64,000 bases of DNA, from contig NZ_JAKGCR010000009.1 of the NCBI RefSeq assembly GCF_022668875.1, positions 62,001-126,000 on the forward strand. Reading direction: 5' to 3'. The position numbers and the translations under genes were made by a program. Origin of the DNA: Domibacillus sp. PGB-M46 (lineage in GTDB: Bacteria; Bacillota; Bacilli; Bacillales; Domibacillaceae). The notes beneath the pieces are model-generated. The model saw only the letters and a program-made list of their open reading frames with translations. It did not search any database and was not told the DNA's origin. Shown here one piece after another: positions 43,242-52,806 of this stretch (the stretch's first letter is position 1; each line of letters begins with the position of its first letter).

Positions 43242-44129
43242 CTAACTCTTGCTGTTTAGCAAGCCCTTTTCATCACTTAACATATTTATAAATTTTTTTA
43301 AAGACGCAGGTACATACTTACCTCTTCGATGAATGAATACGGTTTTGACTTTTCCATATGGATCCGGAATTGGATGCTGTCTAAGAGTGCCATCTTGTAC
43401 ATACTTAGAAACGACACTACGTGGAAGCATACTTGCGCCCAGACCAGCAGCCACACAGCCGACGATTGCATCAATAGTGCCAAATTCCATCGTCTTATTG
43501 GGCACTATTCCTTCCCGGTGCAACAGCTGTTCAAGCTTTGCCCGATACGAACATCCAGAACGAAATACAAGCAGCGTCTTAGTTTGAATATCTTTAATAG
43601 AAGATAAAGGAGGATGATGTGAATCTGTAATGAGCACCAATTCTTCTTCAATCACTTCTCTTTGAATAAGATCAGGATGCTCAACGGGTTCAGCTACAAA
43701 CGCTCCATCCAGTTTATACTGAAGAACTCCTTGAATATGTTGGTCGGTAGACCCTGTTTTTAAAGTGAAATCCACGTCTGGGTAGTCTTTATGGTATTTT
43801 GAAATAAGGGCTGGTAATCGGACAGCAGCCGTTGTTTCCATCGAGCCGATAACTAAAGGACCCTTTGGTATGTGATCATCATTGATTACACTTTTTGTTT
43901 CTTCTATGAGATTAAATATTTTTTCTGTATACACTAATAATGTACTTCCTTTAGCCGTCAAGGTCGTGCCGCGATTATGTCTATAAAATAAAGTTGTTTG
44001 AAGATCCGTTTCCAGCTGCTGAATTTTCATGGTGATATTAGGCTGTGCATATTCGAGTTCCCTTGCTGCCTGAGAAATACTACCTGACTTTGCGACAGTC
44101 TGGAAAATTTTTAACGCATGCAAATCCAT
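43242..44129 (-). CDS. LysR-family transcriptional regulator
   Basis: A protein of 295 residues with the HTH SISQAARELEYAQPNITMKI (about 16-36) and an effector domain (about 90-290). It is divergent from a nitronate monooxygenase gene, so regulation of that gene is likely. The intergenic region holds a duplicated A+T-rich block that may contain its binding sites. CzcR/YofA-type regulators are the closest in look. Confidence 0.88.
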   Translation of the reverse strand: MDLHALKIFQTVAKSGSISQAARELEYAQPNITMKIQQLETDLQTTLFYRHNRGTTLTAKGSTLLVYTEKIFNLIEETKSVINDDHIPKGPLVIGSMETTAAVRLPALISKYHKDYPDVDFTLKTGSTDQHIQGVLQYKLDGAFVAEPVEHPDLIQREVIEEELVLITDSHHPPLSSIKDIQTKTLLVFRSGCSYRAKLEQLLHREGIVPNKTMEFGTIDAIVGCVAAGLGASMLPRSVVSKYVQDGTLRQHPIPDPYGKVKTVFIHRRGKYVPASLKKFINMLSDEKGLLNSKS

Positions 44130-44160
44130 AAAATCTCTCCTCCAGATTCGCCCTTCTATC

Positions 44161-44232
44161 TATATATCTTATTGATAACAAATAACTTTTATATACATTA
44201 TATTATATAGCAAAATAAGAGCATGCTCAAAA
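44161..44232. repeat. Regulatory-region direct repeat, copy 1
   Basis: About 72 bp sharing the order TTATTGATA, ACTTTTATATA, CAAAATAA, GCATGCT with 44340-44412. It lies next to the LysR start. Confidence 0.6.
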
Positions 44233-44354
44233 TTCAATCGGGCTTAACTGGAGACAAGCCGTTTAAAGAAGCAGCCGTTCAGAAATTTTATGATGTATAC
44301 AGATTCATAGATCCTCTTCTTTCAAGGTACTCTTCTACATATATATTTTATTGA
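44223..44354 (+). pseudogene. Truncated small open frame between the repeats
   Basis: ATG 44223 starts 43 codons (LKIQSGLTGDKPFKEAAVQK, then FYDVYRFIDPLLSRY) and stops inside the second repeat copy. It may be the N-terminus of a gene cut by the duplication. The family is not recognised. Confidence 0.3.
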
Positions 44355-44412
44355 TATCTATAATCACTTTTATATATTATGCTATATATCAAAATAAAGG
44401 TATGCTTGAAAT
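44340..44412. repeat. Regulatory-region direct repeat, copy 2
   Basis: Second copy of the block, ending 38 bp before the nitronate monooxygenase ATG; contains the same TTATTGATA and CAAAATAA motifs. Confidence 0.6.
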
Positions 44413-44450
44413 ATAATAGATGGACAAATAAAAACCATGAGGTGGAACTT

Positions 44451-45530
44451 ATGTTACAGAATGAAATGACAAAACGTTTCAACATTCAGTATCCAATTAT
44501 ACAAGCCCCTATGGCTGGCGGAATCACGACTTCAAAATTAGTGGCTGAGGTTTCTAATACTGGCGGTTTAGGAATGATTGGCGCAGGTTATATGACTCCT
44601 GTTCAAACAAGGGAACAGATCAGGGAAACTAAACAGTTAACCCCCAATCCTTTTGGCGTCAACTTATTTGTACCCAATGAATTTCACGTGACAGAAGACC
44701 AAGTGCAGTCAGCTAACGAGCTTTTACACCCGGTTTGTGCGCAATTGAATATTGGGCCAGCCGATCACCCTGATATTCCGGAATTCAGCAGTATTTTCGA
44801 AAGCTTTATGGAACAAATCAGCGTGATTATTGAAGAAAAGGTCCCTGTTTGTTCCTTTACATTTGGTATTCCTTCCAAGGAAGTAATAGCTGAATTAAAG
44901 CAGCATAACATCATCCTTATCGGAACAGCTACCACGGTTAGAGAAGCTATTGAAAATGAAAAATTGGGAATGGATATGGTGGTCGTGCAGGGCAGTGAGG
45001 CGGGCGGGCACCGCGGAAACTTTATCGATGGACATCAGGAAAGTTTAGTTGGCTTAATGTCACTGATTCCACAGGCTGTGGACCATGTAAACATTCCTGT
45101 TATTGCTGCCGGAGGTATTATGGATGGAAGAGGATTAATGGCATCACTTTGTTTAGGAGCACAGGGTGTACAAATGGGGACAGCTTTCCTGACCTGTGTA
45201 GAAAGCGGCGCACACAAGGTACATAAAGAAGCTATTTTAAATGCGGCTGAAGACCAGATGACTTTTACCCGTGCTTTCTCTGGCAAATGGGCAAGAGGCA
45301 TTAAAAACAAATTTATCCTGGATATGCAGGAGCACGAATTACTTGTACCCGATTTTCCCGTTCAAAATCAACTCACGCAAATGATTAGAAAAACGAGCAG
45401 TGCACAAAACAATCAAGACTTTATGTCCATTTGGTCTGGCCAGAGTCCGAGATTGGCTAAAAATCAAACCGTTAAAGCATTCATGAAAGAGATAATAGAA
45501 GAAGCGAACAAAATGGGTGTACATATATAA
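44451..45530 (+). CDS. Nitronate monooxygenase (2-nitropropane dioxygenase family)
   Basis: An FMN-dependent TIM-barrel enzyme of 359 residues. Family motifs: IQAPMAGGI near the start, GSEAGGHRG (about 185-193, containing the catalytic His), AAGGIMDGRG and GAQGVQMGTAFL. It oxidises alkyl nitronates such as propionate-3-nitronate. ATG 44451 has GAGGTGG upstream; the longer open frame from 44379 passes through the regulatory repeat. Likely controlled by the divergent LysR protein. Confidence 0.92.
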   Translation: MLQNEMTKRFNIQYPIIQAPMAGGITTSKLVAEVSNTGGLGMIGAGYMTPVQTREQIRETKQLTPNPFGVNLFVPNEFHVTEDQVQSANELLHPVCAQLNIGPADHPDIPEFSSIFESFMEQISVIIEEKVPVCSFTFGIPSKEVIAELKQHNIILIGTATTVREAIENEKLGMDMVVVQGSEAGGHRGNFIDGHQESLVGLMSLIPQAVDHVNIPVIAAGGIMDGRGLMASLCLGAQGVQMGTAFLTCVESGAHKVHKEAILNAAEDQMTFTRAFSGKWARGIKNKFILDMQEHELLVPDFPVQNQLTQMIRKTSSAQNNQDFMSIWSGQSPRLAKNQTVKAFMKEIIEEANKMGVHI

Positions 45531-45578
45531 CTCTCCTTCGCTTCTTGTTCAGCACAGCTGCTTCCGTCAGAGCATCAT

Positions 45579-45613
45579 TAAAAAGCCGAAATACTTTTTG
45601 TATTTCGGCTTCT
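45579..45613. terminator. Intrinsic terminator
   Basis: AGCCGAAATAC-TTTTT-GTATTTCGGCT, after the nitronate monooxygenase gene. Confidence 0.8.
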
Positions 45614-45683
45614 GTTTACCATGCCCAGCGAGAACAGCGGGCGTTTATTTACAAAAGCGTGACTTGCTCTCCATAGGTTGTGC

Positions 45684-46496
45684 TTAAAGCTCAAGAGACG
45701 GCTGCTCTTTTACTAGTTTAGAAGGATTGTTGATTTTATACGGCACCGGAACATCTACCATAAACTTTTCTTCAACGTCTTTTCCTTTTGGGAAACTCTT
45801 TTTGACAATCTTCCCGTCAAACTGAAGATTTTCTCCCGGCTGCAGTTCCAGCTTTTTAAGCGTCTTGCTGTGACTGCACCATGCAAAGCCAACATTCACG
45901 GGTTCTTCCTGCCCCTGTACAATCCGAACATTTTCCAGTACGACTACTTCATCATTTTCCTCGCTGAAATGGTTCCAGCTTAGGGCAAACTGCTTCACTG
46001 TGGCGGTAAAATGCACTTTCTCTGCCGGCAGTTCAAGAGCAGGCTGCTTCGTCTTTTTGGCTTTAGATGCTGCTGGCTGCGGATTGCCTCCTTCTGCACT
46101 TTTCGCTCTTTCTTTTTTGGCAGGAGGTGCAGCATCAGCAGGAGGTTCTCCTCCTTCTGCCACGCTCACTCTGCTTTCTTTCCCGAAATTAGAAGACTGC
46201 ATATCCTTTAAATAGTCTGGATAAATACAACTTAAATGGCCGTCTTGAAATTCAATGACCAGAATGTTAACGGCGTTCTCGGTGCCATACTCCTCATAGC
46301 CTTTTATTGTCACGAGCCGCTTATACGTTTTACCTTTGTACCAAAATTCTTTTTTCGCTTCTTTTGCGGAAGAAAGCCCCCACTCTCTTACCTTTTTCGC
46401 ATAGTCCTCTTCATTCTCAAACACCTTGTATTCCCCTTTTGGCGGAATATAGGATGTTAAATTTGAATCCTCAATATGGGGATATGTAATAGCCAT
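45684..46496 (-). CDS. Hypothetical two-domain protein with A/P/K-rich linker
   Basis: A protein of 270 residues. The N-terminal domain (1-105) has an aromatic YIPPKGEYKVFENEEDYAKK start. A low-complexity linker rich in Ala, Pro, Lys and Glu runs over about 110-155. The C-terminal beta-rich domain (about 160-270, with FTATVKQFALSWNHFSEEND and FDGKIVKKSFPKG) resembles an OB-type fold. There is no signal peptide. The protein is not recognised; a nucleic-acid-binding role is possible but unproven. Confidence 0.55.
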   Translation of the reverse strand: MAITYPHIEDSNLTSYIPPKGEYKVFENEEDYAKKVREWGLSSAKEAKKEFWYKGKTYKRLVTIKGYEEYGTENAVNILVIEFQDGHLSCIYPDYLKDMQSSNFGKESRVSVAEGGEPPADAAPPAKKERAKSAEGGNPQPAASKAKKTKQPALELPAEKVHFTATVKQFALSWNHFSEENDEVVVLENVRIVQGQEEPVNVGFAWCSHSKTLKKLELQPGENLQFDGKIVKKSFPKGKDVEEKFMVDVPVPYKINNPSKLVKEQPSLEL

Positions 46497-46698
46497 ACAT
46501 GATACGTCCTCTCTGCTAGTTCTCTCAAAGATATTGTTTATTTTAACAGAAAGTCTACTCTTTTTATCGAGTTTCTTTATAGGATCATCAGCTCTACACT
46601 AATCTCGTTCCGTCTTCCGGTAACTATTTTCTCTTCTTTAATAAACCATTCCATAAACAAGACAGCTACATCTTTAAGTAACATAGCCCTTACACCTG

Positions 46699-47025
46699 CT
46701 AATCATTATTACTCTCTACGAATTGTTTTAAGGCGGACAGCTTTTCATCCCAATATTGCTCAAAAAAGGAAAGCCCTTCTTTTAATTCAATCATCGGTTC
46801 TGAGTGAAGCCTGTACCGGGTTTCCCGCCCGATCTTTTGACTGATCACAAGGTTGGCATCGGCAAGCACTTGCAGATACTTGTTCACAGCAGTACGGCTT
46901 ATAGGGAAATGTTCTGTTATAGCAGCAATAGACATTTCCTTGTCAGCAAGTAATTGTAACAGATTGCGACGAGCAGGGTCCGCAATGGTTTGAAATACAT
47001 CATGCTTAGGCGAAGATGGGTCCAT
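46699..47025 (-). CDS. ArsR-family transcriptional regulator
   Basis: A protein of 108 residues, the usual size for ArsR/SmtB winged helices: DPARRNLLQLLADKEMSIAA, then HFPISRTAVNKYLQVLADAN (recognition helix), then the wing ISQKIGRETRYRL. No metal-binding cysteine motif is visible, so it is of the SdpR/autorepressor type. I start it at ATG 47025, the family start; the open frame extends to 47094 and the extra residues look like the tail of a lost upstream gene. No partner gene is adjacent. Confidence 0.8.
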   Translation of the reverse strand: MDPSSPKHDVFQTIADPARRNLLQLLADKEMSIAAITEHFPISRTAVNKYLQVLADANLVISQKIGRETRYRLHSEPMIELKEGLSFFEQYWDEKLSALKQFVESNND

Positions 47026-47339
47026 GTTTAAGCCTTCATATATTTTGGAAGCTTTTCTTTGATAATGCTCTCCCATCCGCTCCTGGCCGACCATGTTGTT
47101 CGTGAGGCGGAAAGATTTTTACACATCATTGATATGTTTGAAGCCAGCTTAACGAAAGAAAATGAAAGAACAAATAACAATAATGGACAAGGATTCCGTA
47201 ATATAGGAGGTCCCCGTCTTTATCCTAATACACACTCGTACTGCAAGTGCTGGCCGTAGTGCATGATGTATAACTATTTTGATCATCGAGTCACTCGTTT
47301 TGATAAATAAAACGTCAAAGCCTGTCACGTAAGACAAAC

Positions 47340-47370
47340 AAAAAAGAGGGAGAATACCTCTCCCTCTTTG
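47340..47370 (-). terminator. Terminator of treP
   Basis: AAAGAGGGAG / CTCCCTCTTTTTT on the minus strand, just after the treP stop. 47095-47339 shows no gene. Confidence 0.8.
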
Positions 47371-47374
47371 CTGC

Positions 47375-48814
47375 TTAAGCTGCTTTTTTAGTAAACGTCA
47401 TTTTTGATACTTTCGTTTTCGCAAAAATAATGGTTAAGATGAGCGGTACCACAATCGCTACAGCCATCGCCACTGCAAACATGATCATGTGCTGGGGCTG
47501 GATCGACAGAATACCAGGCAGGCCGCCTACCCCGATGGAGTTTGCCATTACACCGCTTCCTACAGAGATAATCGCAGCAGTCAAAGATCCAATCATGGCT
47601 GCTAGGAATGGGAAGCCGTATTTAAGGTTAATACCGAAGATAGCCGGTTCTGTTACCCCTAGGTAGCAGGAAATAGCCGCTGGAATCGATACCTGCTTTT
47701 CTTCTTCATTTTTTCTATTAATATAAATCATAGCCAAAACAGCAGAACCCTGTGCAATATTAGACAAAGCAATCATCGGCCATAGGTTTGTGCCGCCAAG
47801 TTCACTCATAAGCTGAAGGTCAATTGCATTTGTCATGTGGTGCAATCCGGTAATGACGAGCGGTGCATAAGCAAACCCAAAGATAGCCGCAAACAACCAG
47901 CCAAATGATGAAGTTAAACCTGAATACACAACGTCAGAAACAAATGAGCCAATGCTCCATCCGATAGGACCCAGCACTGTGTGCGCAATTAAAACGGTTG
48001 GAAGTAAAGCGAAAAACGGTACGACAATCATCGAAATAGCATTTGGAACGATATCACGTAATTTACGCTCTAAGAACGCCAACACAAGACCGGCAAGAAT
48101 CGCAGGAATCACTTGTGCCTGGTAACCGATCATTTCAATCTGCGCGAAGCCAAAATCCCATACAGGTATATCGCCGGCTTTGGCGCCTGCTACTCCATAT
48201 GCGTTAAGAAGCTGAGGAGAAACAAGGGTAATACCGAGAACGATACCGAGAATTTGTGACGTTCCCATTTTCTTTGTAATCGCCCATGTGATCCCTACAG
48301 GCAGGAAGTGGAATACCGCTTCACCAATTAACCATAAAAACGCATGTACACCAGCCCAAAACTGAGAAACCTCTATCAGTGACTTTGTTCCGTCTTCGAG
48401 CATTTTTATGTCACCGATTACATTTCTGAAACCTAAAATCAAACCGCCGACTACAAGTGCCGGAATCAGCGGCGTAAAGATGTCGGCAAGGTGAGCGATC
48501 ATTCGCTGAAGAAAATTCATATTTTGCTTCGCAGCCACTTTTGCTTCTTCTTTGGAAGCGCTGTCTATATCGGCATATTTAACAAACTCATTAAAGAAGG
48601 AAGAAACCTCGTTTCCAATGATAACCTGGAACTGGCCCGCTTGTGTAAAGGTGCCCTTTACAAGCTTAATCGCCTCTATTTCTTTCACATTTGCTTGTTT
48701 TGGATCTTTTAGAACGAAACGCATTCTCGTTGCGCAATGTGTAACAGCAGCGACGTTCTCTTTTCCTCCAATGCGTTCCAGCAGTTGTTTCGCTGGATCT
48801 GTATACTTACTCAT
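47375..48814 (-). CDS. treP: Trehalose-specific PTS enzyme IIBC
   Basis: A protein of 479 residues of the glucose/sucrose PTS superfamily. The IIB domain (1-85) has the phospho-cysteine in AVTHCATRMRF (about 27). The IIC domain (about 100-470) has eight or so membrane segments and the GVTEPAIFGINLKYGFPF motif near 388. Length and order match Bacillus TreP; no IIA domain is fused, so a general IIA would serve. The upstream region has TreR-type operators. treA and treR are not adjacent, unlike the treP-treA-treR order in B. subtilis. Confidence 0.88.
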   Translation of the reverse strand: MSKYTDPAKQLLERIGGKENVAAVTHCATRMRFVLKDPKQANVKEIEAIKLVKGTFTQAGQFQVIIGNEVSSFFNEFVKYADIDSASKEEAKVAAKQNMNFLQRMIAHLADIFTPLIPALVVGGLILGFRNVIGDIKMLEDGTKSLIEVSQFWAGVHAFLWLIGEAVFHFLPVGITWAITKKMGTSQILGIVLGITLVSPQLLNAYGVAGAKAGDIPVWDFGFAQIEMIGYQAQVIPAILAGLVLAFLERKLRDIVPNAISMIVVPFFALLPTVLIAHTVLGPIGWSIGSFVSDVVYSGLTSSFGWLFAAIFGFAYAPLVITGLHHMTNAIDLQLMSELGGTNLWPMIALSNIAQGSAVLAMIYINRKNEEEKQVSIPAAISCYLGVTEPAIFGINLKYGFPFLAAMIGSLTAAIISVGSGVMANSIGVGGLPGILSIQPQHMIMFAVAMAVAIVVPLILTIIFAKTKVSKMTFTKKAA

Positions 48815-48877
48815 TCCCTTATCCCCCTGATGAATTGGAGTAACTCCAATCCCTTCTTAATTGTATAATAATCAAAC

Positions 48878-48972
48878 CTTTGTATATAGAAGATGTTGAC
48901 GCTTTCAAACTAACCCTTCCCCTGTATATACAAGCATCTGTTTACGCTTTCATTTTATCTTGTATATACAGG
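48878..48972 (-). promoter_or_regulatory. treP control region: three TreR-type operators and two cre sites
   Basis: TTGTATATA-type operators occur at 48878-48891, 48921-48934 and 48958-48972, the last two with a TGTATATACA core. CcpA sites (TGTTGACGCTTTCAAA at 48894-48909 and TGTTTACGCTTTCA at 48939-48952) lie between them. This implies induction by trehalose 6-phosphate and catabolite repression. Confidence 0.8.
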
Positions 48973-49270
48973 GTTGTCAACAAGGATTTTTAAAATTATT
49001 TTCAAAAAAATGAAAGCTTATAAATACGGGGCTGCCTGTATTTACATTGGCCACATCGCTTAACTGGCGCGAATAGAAAAATACCTCCAAGTTGGTTTTT
49101 CAGGTAATTACATACCTGCTTTTCAACTTAAAGGTACCTTTATTTGGCTCGCTCTGTGCCGTAAATTAGTGTCTAATCATCATCAGTGAAGCTTAATGTA
49201 TAGACGATCTGTTTAGTGAAATTTAAGTTCCTATGTGTTAAACGGTGAAATTCACATTTTATAAAAAGAA

Positions 49271-49304
49271 ACAGAGGACCGTTTTAAACTCCTCTGTTTT
49301 ATTC
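49271..49304. terminator. Hairpin in the gap before the LysM-CAP gene
   Basis: AACAGAGGA / TCCTCTGTT with TTTATT following. Apart from this, 48973-49639 shows no gene; a second imperfect hairpin lies near 49090-49130. Confidence 0.5.
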
Positions 49305-49639
49305 AATAAAACACCTGTAGTTTGTATTTTTTAACTCTCGCTCAATCACTCGGCTATTTGTTAAGAATGTCAGTCCTTTAGCTGCTTCCGCAACAGCTTC
49401 AAATTTCCTCTATAACTGATTTTTAGTTAATAGCTATTCTTCAATAAGATCTTCAACGTTTGCTGGTCATGACGACCTTATATACCGGCTTGTTAAAAAT
49501 AGTTAACCCAACTAAGTAGATAAATAACAGCATTGCATCATTCTTATTTTAATGGGATAAATTGATTGTTGGTTGACTTCTAGATTTGTGTTTAAATGGA
49601 AAAGTCTTATTCAGTCAATCAGGAATTTTAGGAGGAAAC

Positions 49640-50239
49640 ATGAAGAAAATTATTGCCGCAACACTGCTTACCGTCTCTCTAATGCCATCTCTTGCCTCAG
49701 CAGCCACCACGTATACGGTTCAATCTGGAGATACAATGTGGAAGATTGCCAGTAAATATAAGGTTGGAACCTCAGAAATTATTACAGCAAATCCATCGGT
49801 AAAGAACCCAAACATGATTTATCCGGGCCAAACGTTAACCATTCCGACGGTTTCCACAAACGTAACAAATTCGGAAGCAGAAGTCATCCGTTTAGTGAAT
49901 ATTGAACGTCAAAACGCAGGCCTTAAGCCGCTAACACAAAACTGGGAGCTTTCTCGTGTCGCTCGAATCAAATCTCAAGACATGATGAAAAATAATTATT
50001 TCGCCCATAATTCACCTACATATGGTACTCCATTTAACATGATGAAAAATTTCGGTATTACATATAAATCGGCAGGAGAAAATATCGCCAAGGGGCAGAC
50101 CACACCTGCAGCAGTCATGAAAGCTTGGATGAATTCGCCTGGTCATAGAGCAAATATCTTAAACAGTAACTTCACTCAAATTGGTGTAGGCTACGAGCCA
50201 AGCGGAAATTACTGGACACAGCAATTTATCCAGAAATAA
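49640..50239 (+). CDS. Secreted LysM + CAP-domain protein (YkwD-like)
   Basis: A protein of 199 residues: signal peptide (about 1-22, ending ASA), a LysM wall-binding domain (about 24-68, YTVQSGDTMWKIASKYKVGT) and a CAP/SCP domain (about 78-198, with NYFAHNSPTYG, AGENIAKGQ and MNSPGHRANIL). Start at ATG 49640 with AGGAGG upstream. The CAP fold resembles spore-coat-associated YkwD/SafA-neighbour proteins; the enzymatic role is unknown. A paralogue without LysM lies at 53095-53793. Confidence 0.9.
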   Translation: MKKIIAATLLTVSLMPSLASAATTYTVQSGDTMWKIASKYKVGTSEIITANPSVKNPNMIYPGQTLTIPTVSTNVTNSEAEVIRLVNIERQNAGLKPLTQNWELSRVARIKSQDMMKNNYFAHNSPTYGTPFNMMKNFGITYKSAGENIAKGQTTPAAVMKAWMNSPGHRANILNSNFTQIGVGYEPSGNYWTQQFIQK

Positions 50240-50240
50240 G

Positions 50241-50274
50241 AAAAAAGGGCAAGCTAATTAGCTTGCCCTTTTTT
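50241..50274. terminator. Intrinsic terminator
   Basis: AAAAAAGGGCAAGCTAAT / ATTAGCTTGCCCTTTTTT, perfect stem after the LysM-CAP gene. 50275-50581 has nothing else. Confidence 0.9.
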
Positions 50275-50581
50275 GTCTTTGTACTGAAAAATACTTGTTC
50301 TGTCGGTATGTATCAATTGATATTTTGCGCATAGTTGAAAAAGAAGGTAAAAAAGAGTCGTTGAACAAAGCCGCTCTCTTCTCTACTAAGACGTTTCGGA
50401 GAAAGGTCTTCTATACCTTTCTTTAAATCTTTATCCTAAAGACCAGTATACTAGAACAATAAATGGATGAACATACAAAAAAGCATTAATTTCTATTTTG
50501 CCCTAGGGCTCAATATTCTCCTTTTTTCCTTTGCTGCTTTTCAATTGGTATAATAAAAACAAAAACTAAGGAGTTTTATAA

Positions 50582-51076
50582 GTGAATCACTCAGCTTTGT
50601 ACCTGGTAACGGATCCAGCAGTTAAACAAACGAATCCTGATCAAAATGTGTTTATGGAATTTGAGCGACTTTATTATGTAACGAATCCCATCAATCGCCA
50701 TGTAAACTTAATTGGAGAAAAAGCCCTTAGAGAACCTTCTGATGAGCTGAATTTCATTTTCGGTGTTCCAACTGTGAAGGATGTTGCAAAATTGGTAAAG
50801 CATGATCGTGCGTTTCGTCAGGCTGTAATGGAAATGTATGATGAAATAGACAGCGAAGATGAGATAAAAATGGATATGATTTTTCGCTTGGTTTCTCTTG
50901 ATGAGCTGCTAGGATTCTTGGACGGTGCTTCTAAATTGTTTTCCTATATAGGTGATGTATCCGAGCGGTTCATAACCCCCTATCCTAAGCAGATTCTTAT
51001 ACAAGAAGGCCCTTATAAGTGGGATGATGAGGGTTGCTGTTATAAAGAAGTCTTGCCCAGCACAACAATAGACTGA
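50582..51076 (+). CDS. Hypothetical protein, 164 aa
   Basis: GTG start with AAGGAG upstream. Soluble, with acidic and aromatic stretches (FMEFERLYYVTNPINRHVNL, MYDEIDSEDEIKMDM) and no membrane or signal segment. Not recognised. A single gene between two terminated units. Confidence 0.55.
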   Translation: MNHSALYLVTDPAVKQTNPDQNVFMEFERLYYVTNPINRHVNLIGEKALREPSDELNFIFGVPTVKDVAKLVKHDRAFRQAVMEMYDEIDSEDEIKMDMIFRLVSLDELLGFLDGASKLFSYIGDVSERFITPYPKQILIQEGPYKWDDEGCCYKEVLPSTTID

Positions 51077-51156
51077 GCTCTTCTGCTTGGTTTTACAATG
51101 ACAATAAAAAAGAGCTCCCTGTTCATTAAAATACAGACATAATGGATGTAACCATT

Positions 51157-51184
51157 ACAAATAAGTTAACAAATAAGTTAACAT
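51157..51184. repeat. Tandem 12-bp direct repeat
   Basis: ACAAATAAGTTA twice in a row (51157-51168, 51169-51180) with a partial third copy. It lies far (about 400 bp) upstream of the MFS gene; 51185-51588 shows no supported gene. Confidence 0.5.
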
Positions 51185-51588
51185 ATAAAGCTATCATTAC
51201 CAGGCGGAAAATCTCTTTCCGCTCTTTGTGATAGTCACATCCAATAGATGCTCCTACATGAAAAGCAATTCCCCTTCTTCCTGCAACTGCTTTGTCTCTC
51301 CTATTTTCTCGGGCATTTAAAAGGCCTTATTTTCCCTTTCCTGCTGTTGAAGCTTCTTTATGCTGCCAGTCCAGAAACGATAAACGAAAAATACAACCAC
51401 CAGATTAAAAAGGGCTGTAATCATACCAGGTGGTTTGCGGAAATCGCCTATCCCCCGGATCAATTCAATCGCTCAACTTAGTGTACATGCAAATCATTAG
51501 ATCAAGCTAATTGCTTCTTCTTCTCATGATTCAGTATACTTGCAAAGGAATATAAAACGCTGAATCAATGAAAGAAAGGTTTGTGAAC

Positions 51589-52806
51589 ATGCAAAAAAAC
51601 TCATTTAAAAAACGGATGGAACTGGCGATTATGCTTAGTATGCTGGGTGCTCTGGGCCCGCTGAACATTGATATGTACTTGCCTGCATTCCCTGATATTG
51701 CAGGAGACTTAGAGGCACACGCTTCTCTTGTTCAAATGAGCCTTACGGCGTGCTTAGTCGGACTGGCTGTCGGCCAACTTATCATCGGGCCAATCAGTGA
51801 TGCCCAAGGCCGCAGAAAGCCGCTTCTTATCTCAGTTACACTATTTGTAATAGCCACGTTATTATGTGCCCTCGCTCCATCCATTGAAATTTTAATTGCT
51901 GGCCGCTTACTGCAAGGACTTACCGCTTCCGCTGGAATTGTCATATCGCGGGCAATCGTCCGTGACATTTTCAGTGGAAAGGAATTAACAAAGTTTTTTT
52001 CGCTTCTGATGGTTATCAATGCGGTTGCACCCTTAGCGGCACCAATCGCGGGTGGCGGGATTCTATGGTTCTCTTTTGCAACCTGGAAAACGATATTTCT
52101 TTTTTTGGCACTTGTAGGGATATTTATCGTGATCCTGCTTTACTTCCGACTGCAGGAAACTCTTTCTATTGAAAATAGAATGCCAAGCTCTCTCAGCCAT
52201 TCCGTTCGTACAATGGGTGACTTATTCAAAGATCGTTCATTTATCGGCTATGCCCTTGCACTAGGTTTTGTACATGGGGGCAGTTTTGCTTATGTATCCG
52301 GCACGCCATTTGTGTATCAGGATATTTACGGTGTATCCCCGCAAATGTTTAGCGTACTGTTTGGTATTAACGGGATTGCGATCATTTCAGGAAGCTTTAT
52401 GGTTGGACGTTTAGCAGGAATAATAGAGGAGAAACGATTATTACAGGGCGGCGTCATTCTCTCCACTTTAGCAGCTTTATTTTTATTCATTATGACCATC
52501 ATAGAAGGGCCGCTTGCCCTTATCGTTATTCCGATTTATGTGTATATGACAGGTATGGGAATCGTACTTACCAGTTCTTTCACAGTCGCCATTGCCAAGC
52601 AGGGGCATCGGGCGGGAAGCGCAAGTGCTTTGCTTGGAATGCTGCCTCTTCTAATCGGTTCTATTATGTCCCCGCTTGCCGGAATAATAGAAGGATCGGC
52701 CATACCAATGGGAACAGTCATCTTCATTACATCGCTTATTGGAACTATAGTCTTATTTGCTTTAGGAGAAAAAACTCCCTCTCGCAGAGAAGAAAAAGAT
52801 ATATAA
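51589..52806 (+). CDS. Bcr/CflA-type MFS drug exporter
   Basis: A protein of 405 residues with twelve membrane segments of the DHA1 family. Marks: PLNIDMYLPAFPDIA in helix 1, GQLIIGPISDAQGRRKPLL (loop 2-3 motif) and AGIVISRAIVRDIF. Start at ATG 51589 after GAAAGG; an ATG at 51568 in frame has no site. It exports small hydrophobic compounds, the spectrum unknown. Single gene. Confidence 0.88.
   Translation: MQKNSFKKRMELAIMLSMLGALGPLNIDMYLPAFPDIAGDLEAHASLVQMSLTACLVGLAVGQLIIGPISDAQGRRKPLLISVTLFVIATLLCALAPSIEILIAGRLLQGLTASAGIVISRAIVRDIFSGKELTKFFSLLMVINAVAPLAAPIAGGGILWFSFATWKTIFLFLALVGIFIVILLYFRLQETLSIENRMPSSLSHSVRTMGDLFKDRSFIGYALALGFVHGGSFAYVSGTPFVYQDIYGVSPQMFSVLFGINGIAIISGSFMVGRLAGIIEEKRLLQGGVILSTLAALFLFIMTIIEGPLALIVIPIYVYMTGMGIVLTSSFTVAIAKQGHRAGSASALLGMLPLLIGSIMSPLAGIIEGSAIPMGTVIFITSLIGTIVLFALGEKTPSRREEKDI

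Noticed and set aside
51248-51481. 77-codon hydrophobic open frame before the MFS gene
   Set aside because: No ribosome site, atypical composition and no conserved pattern.
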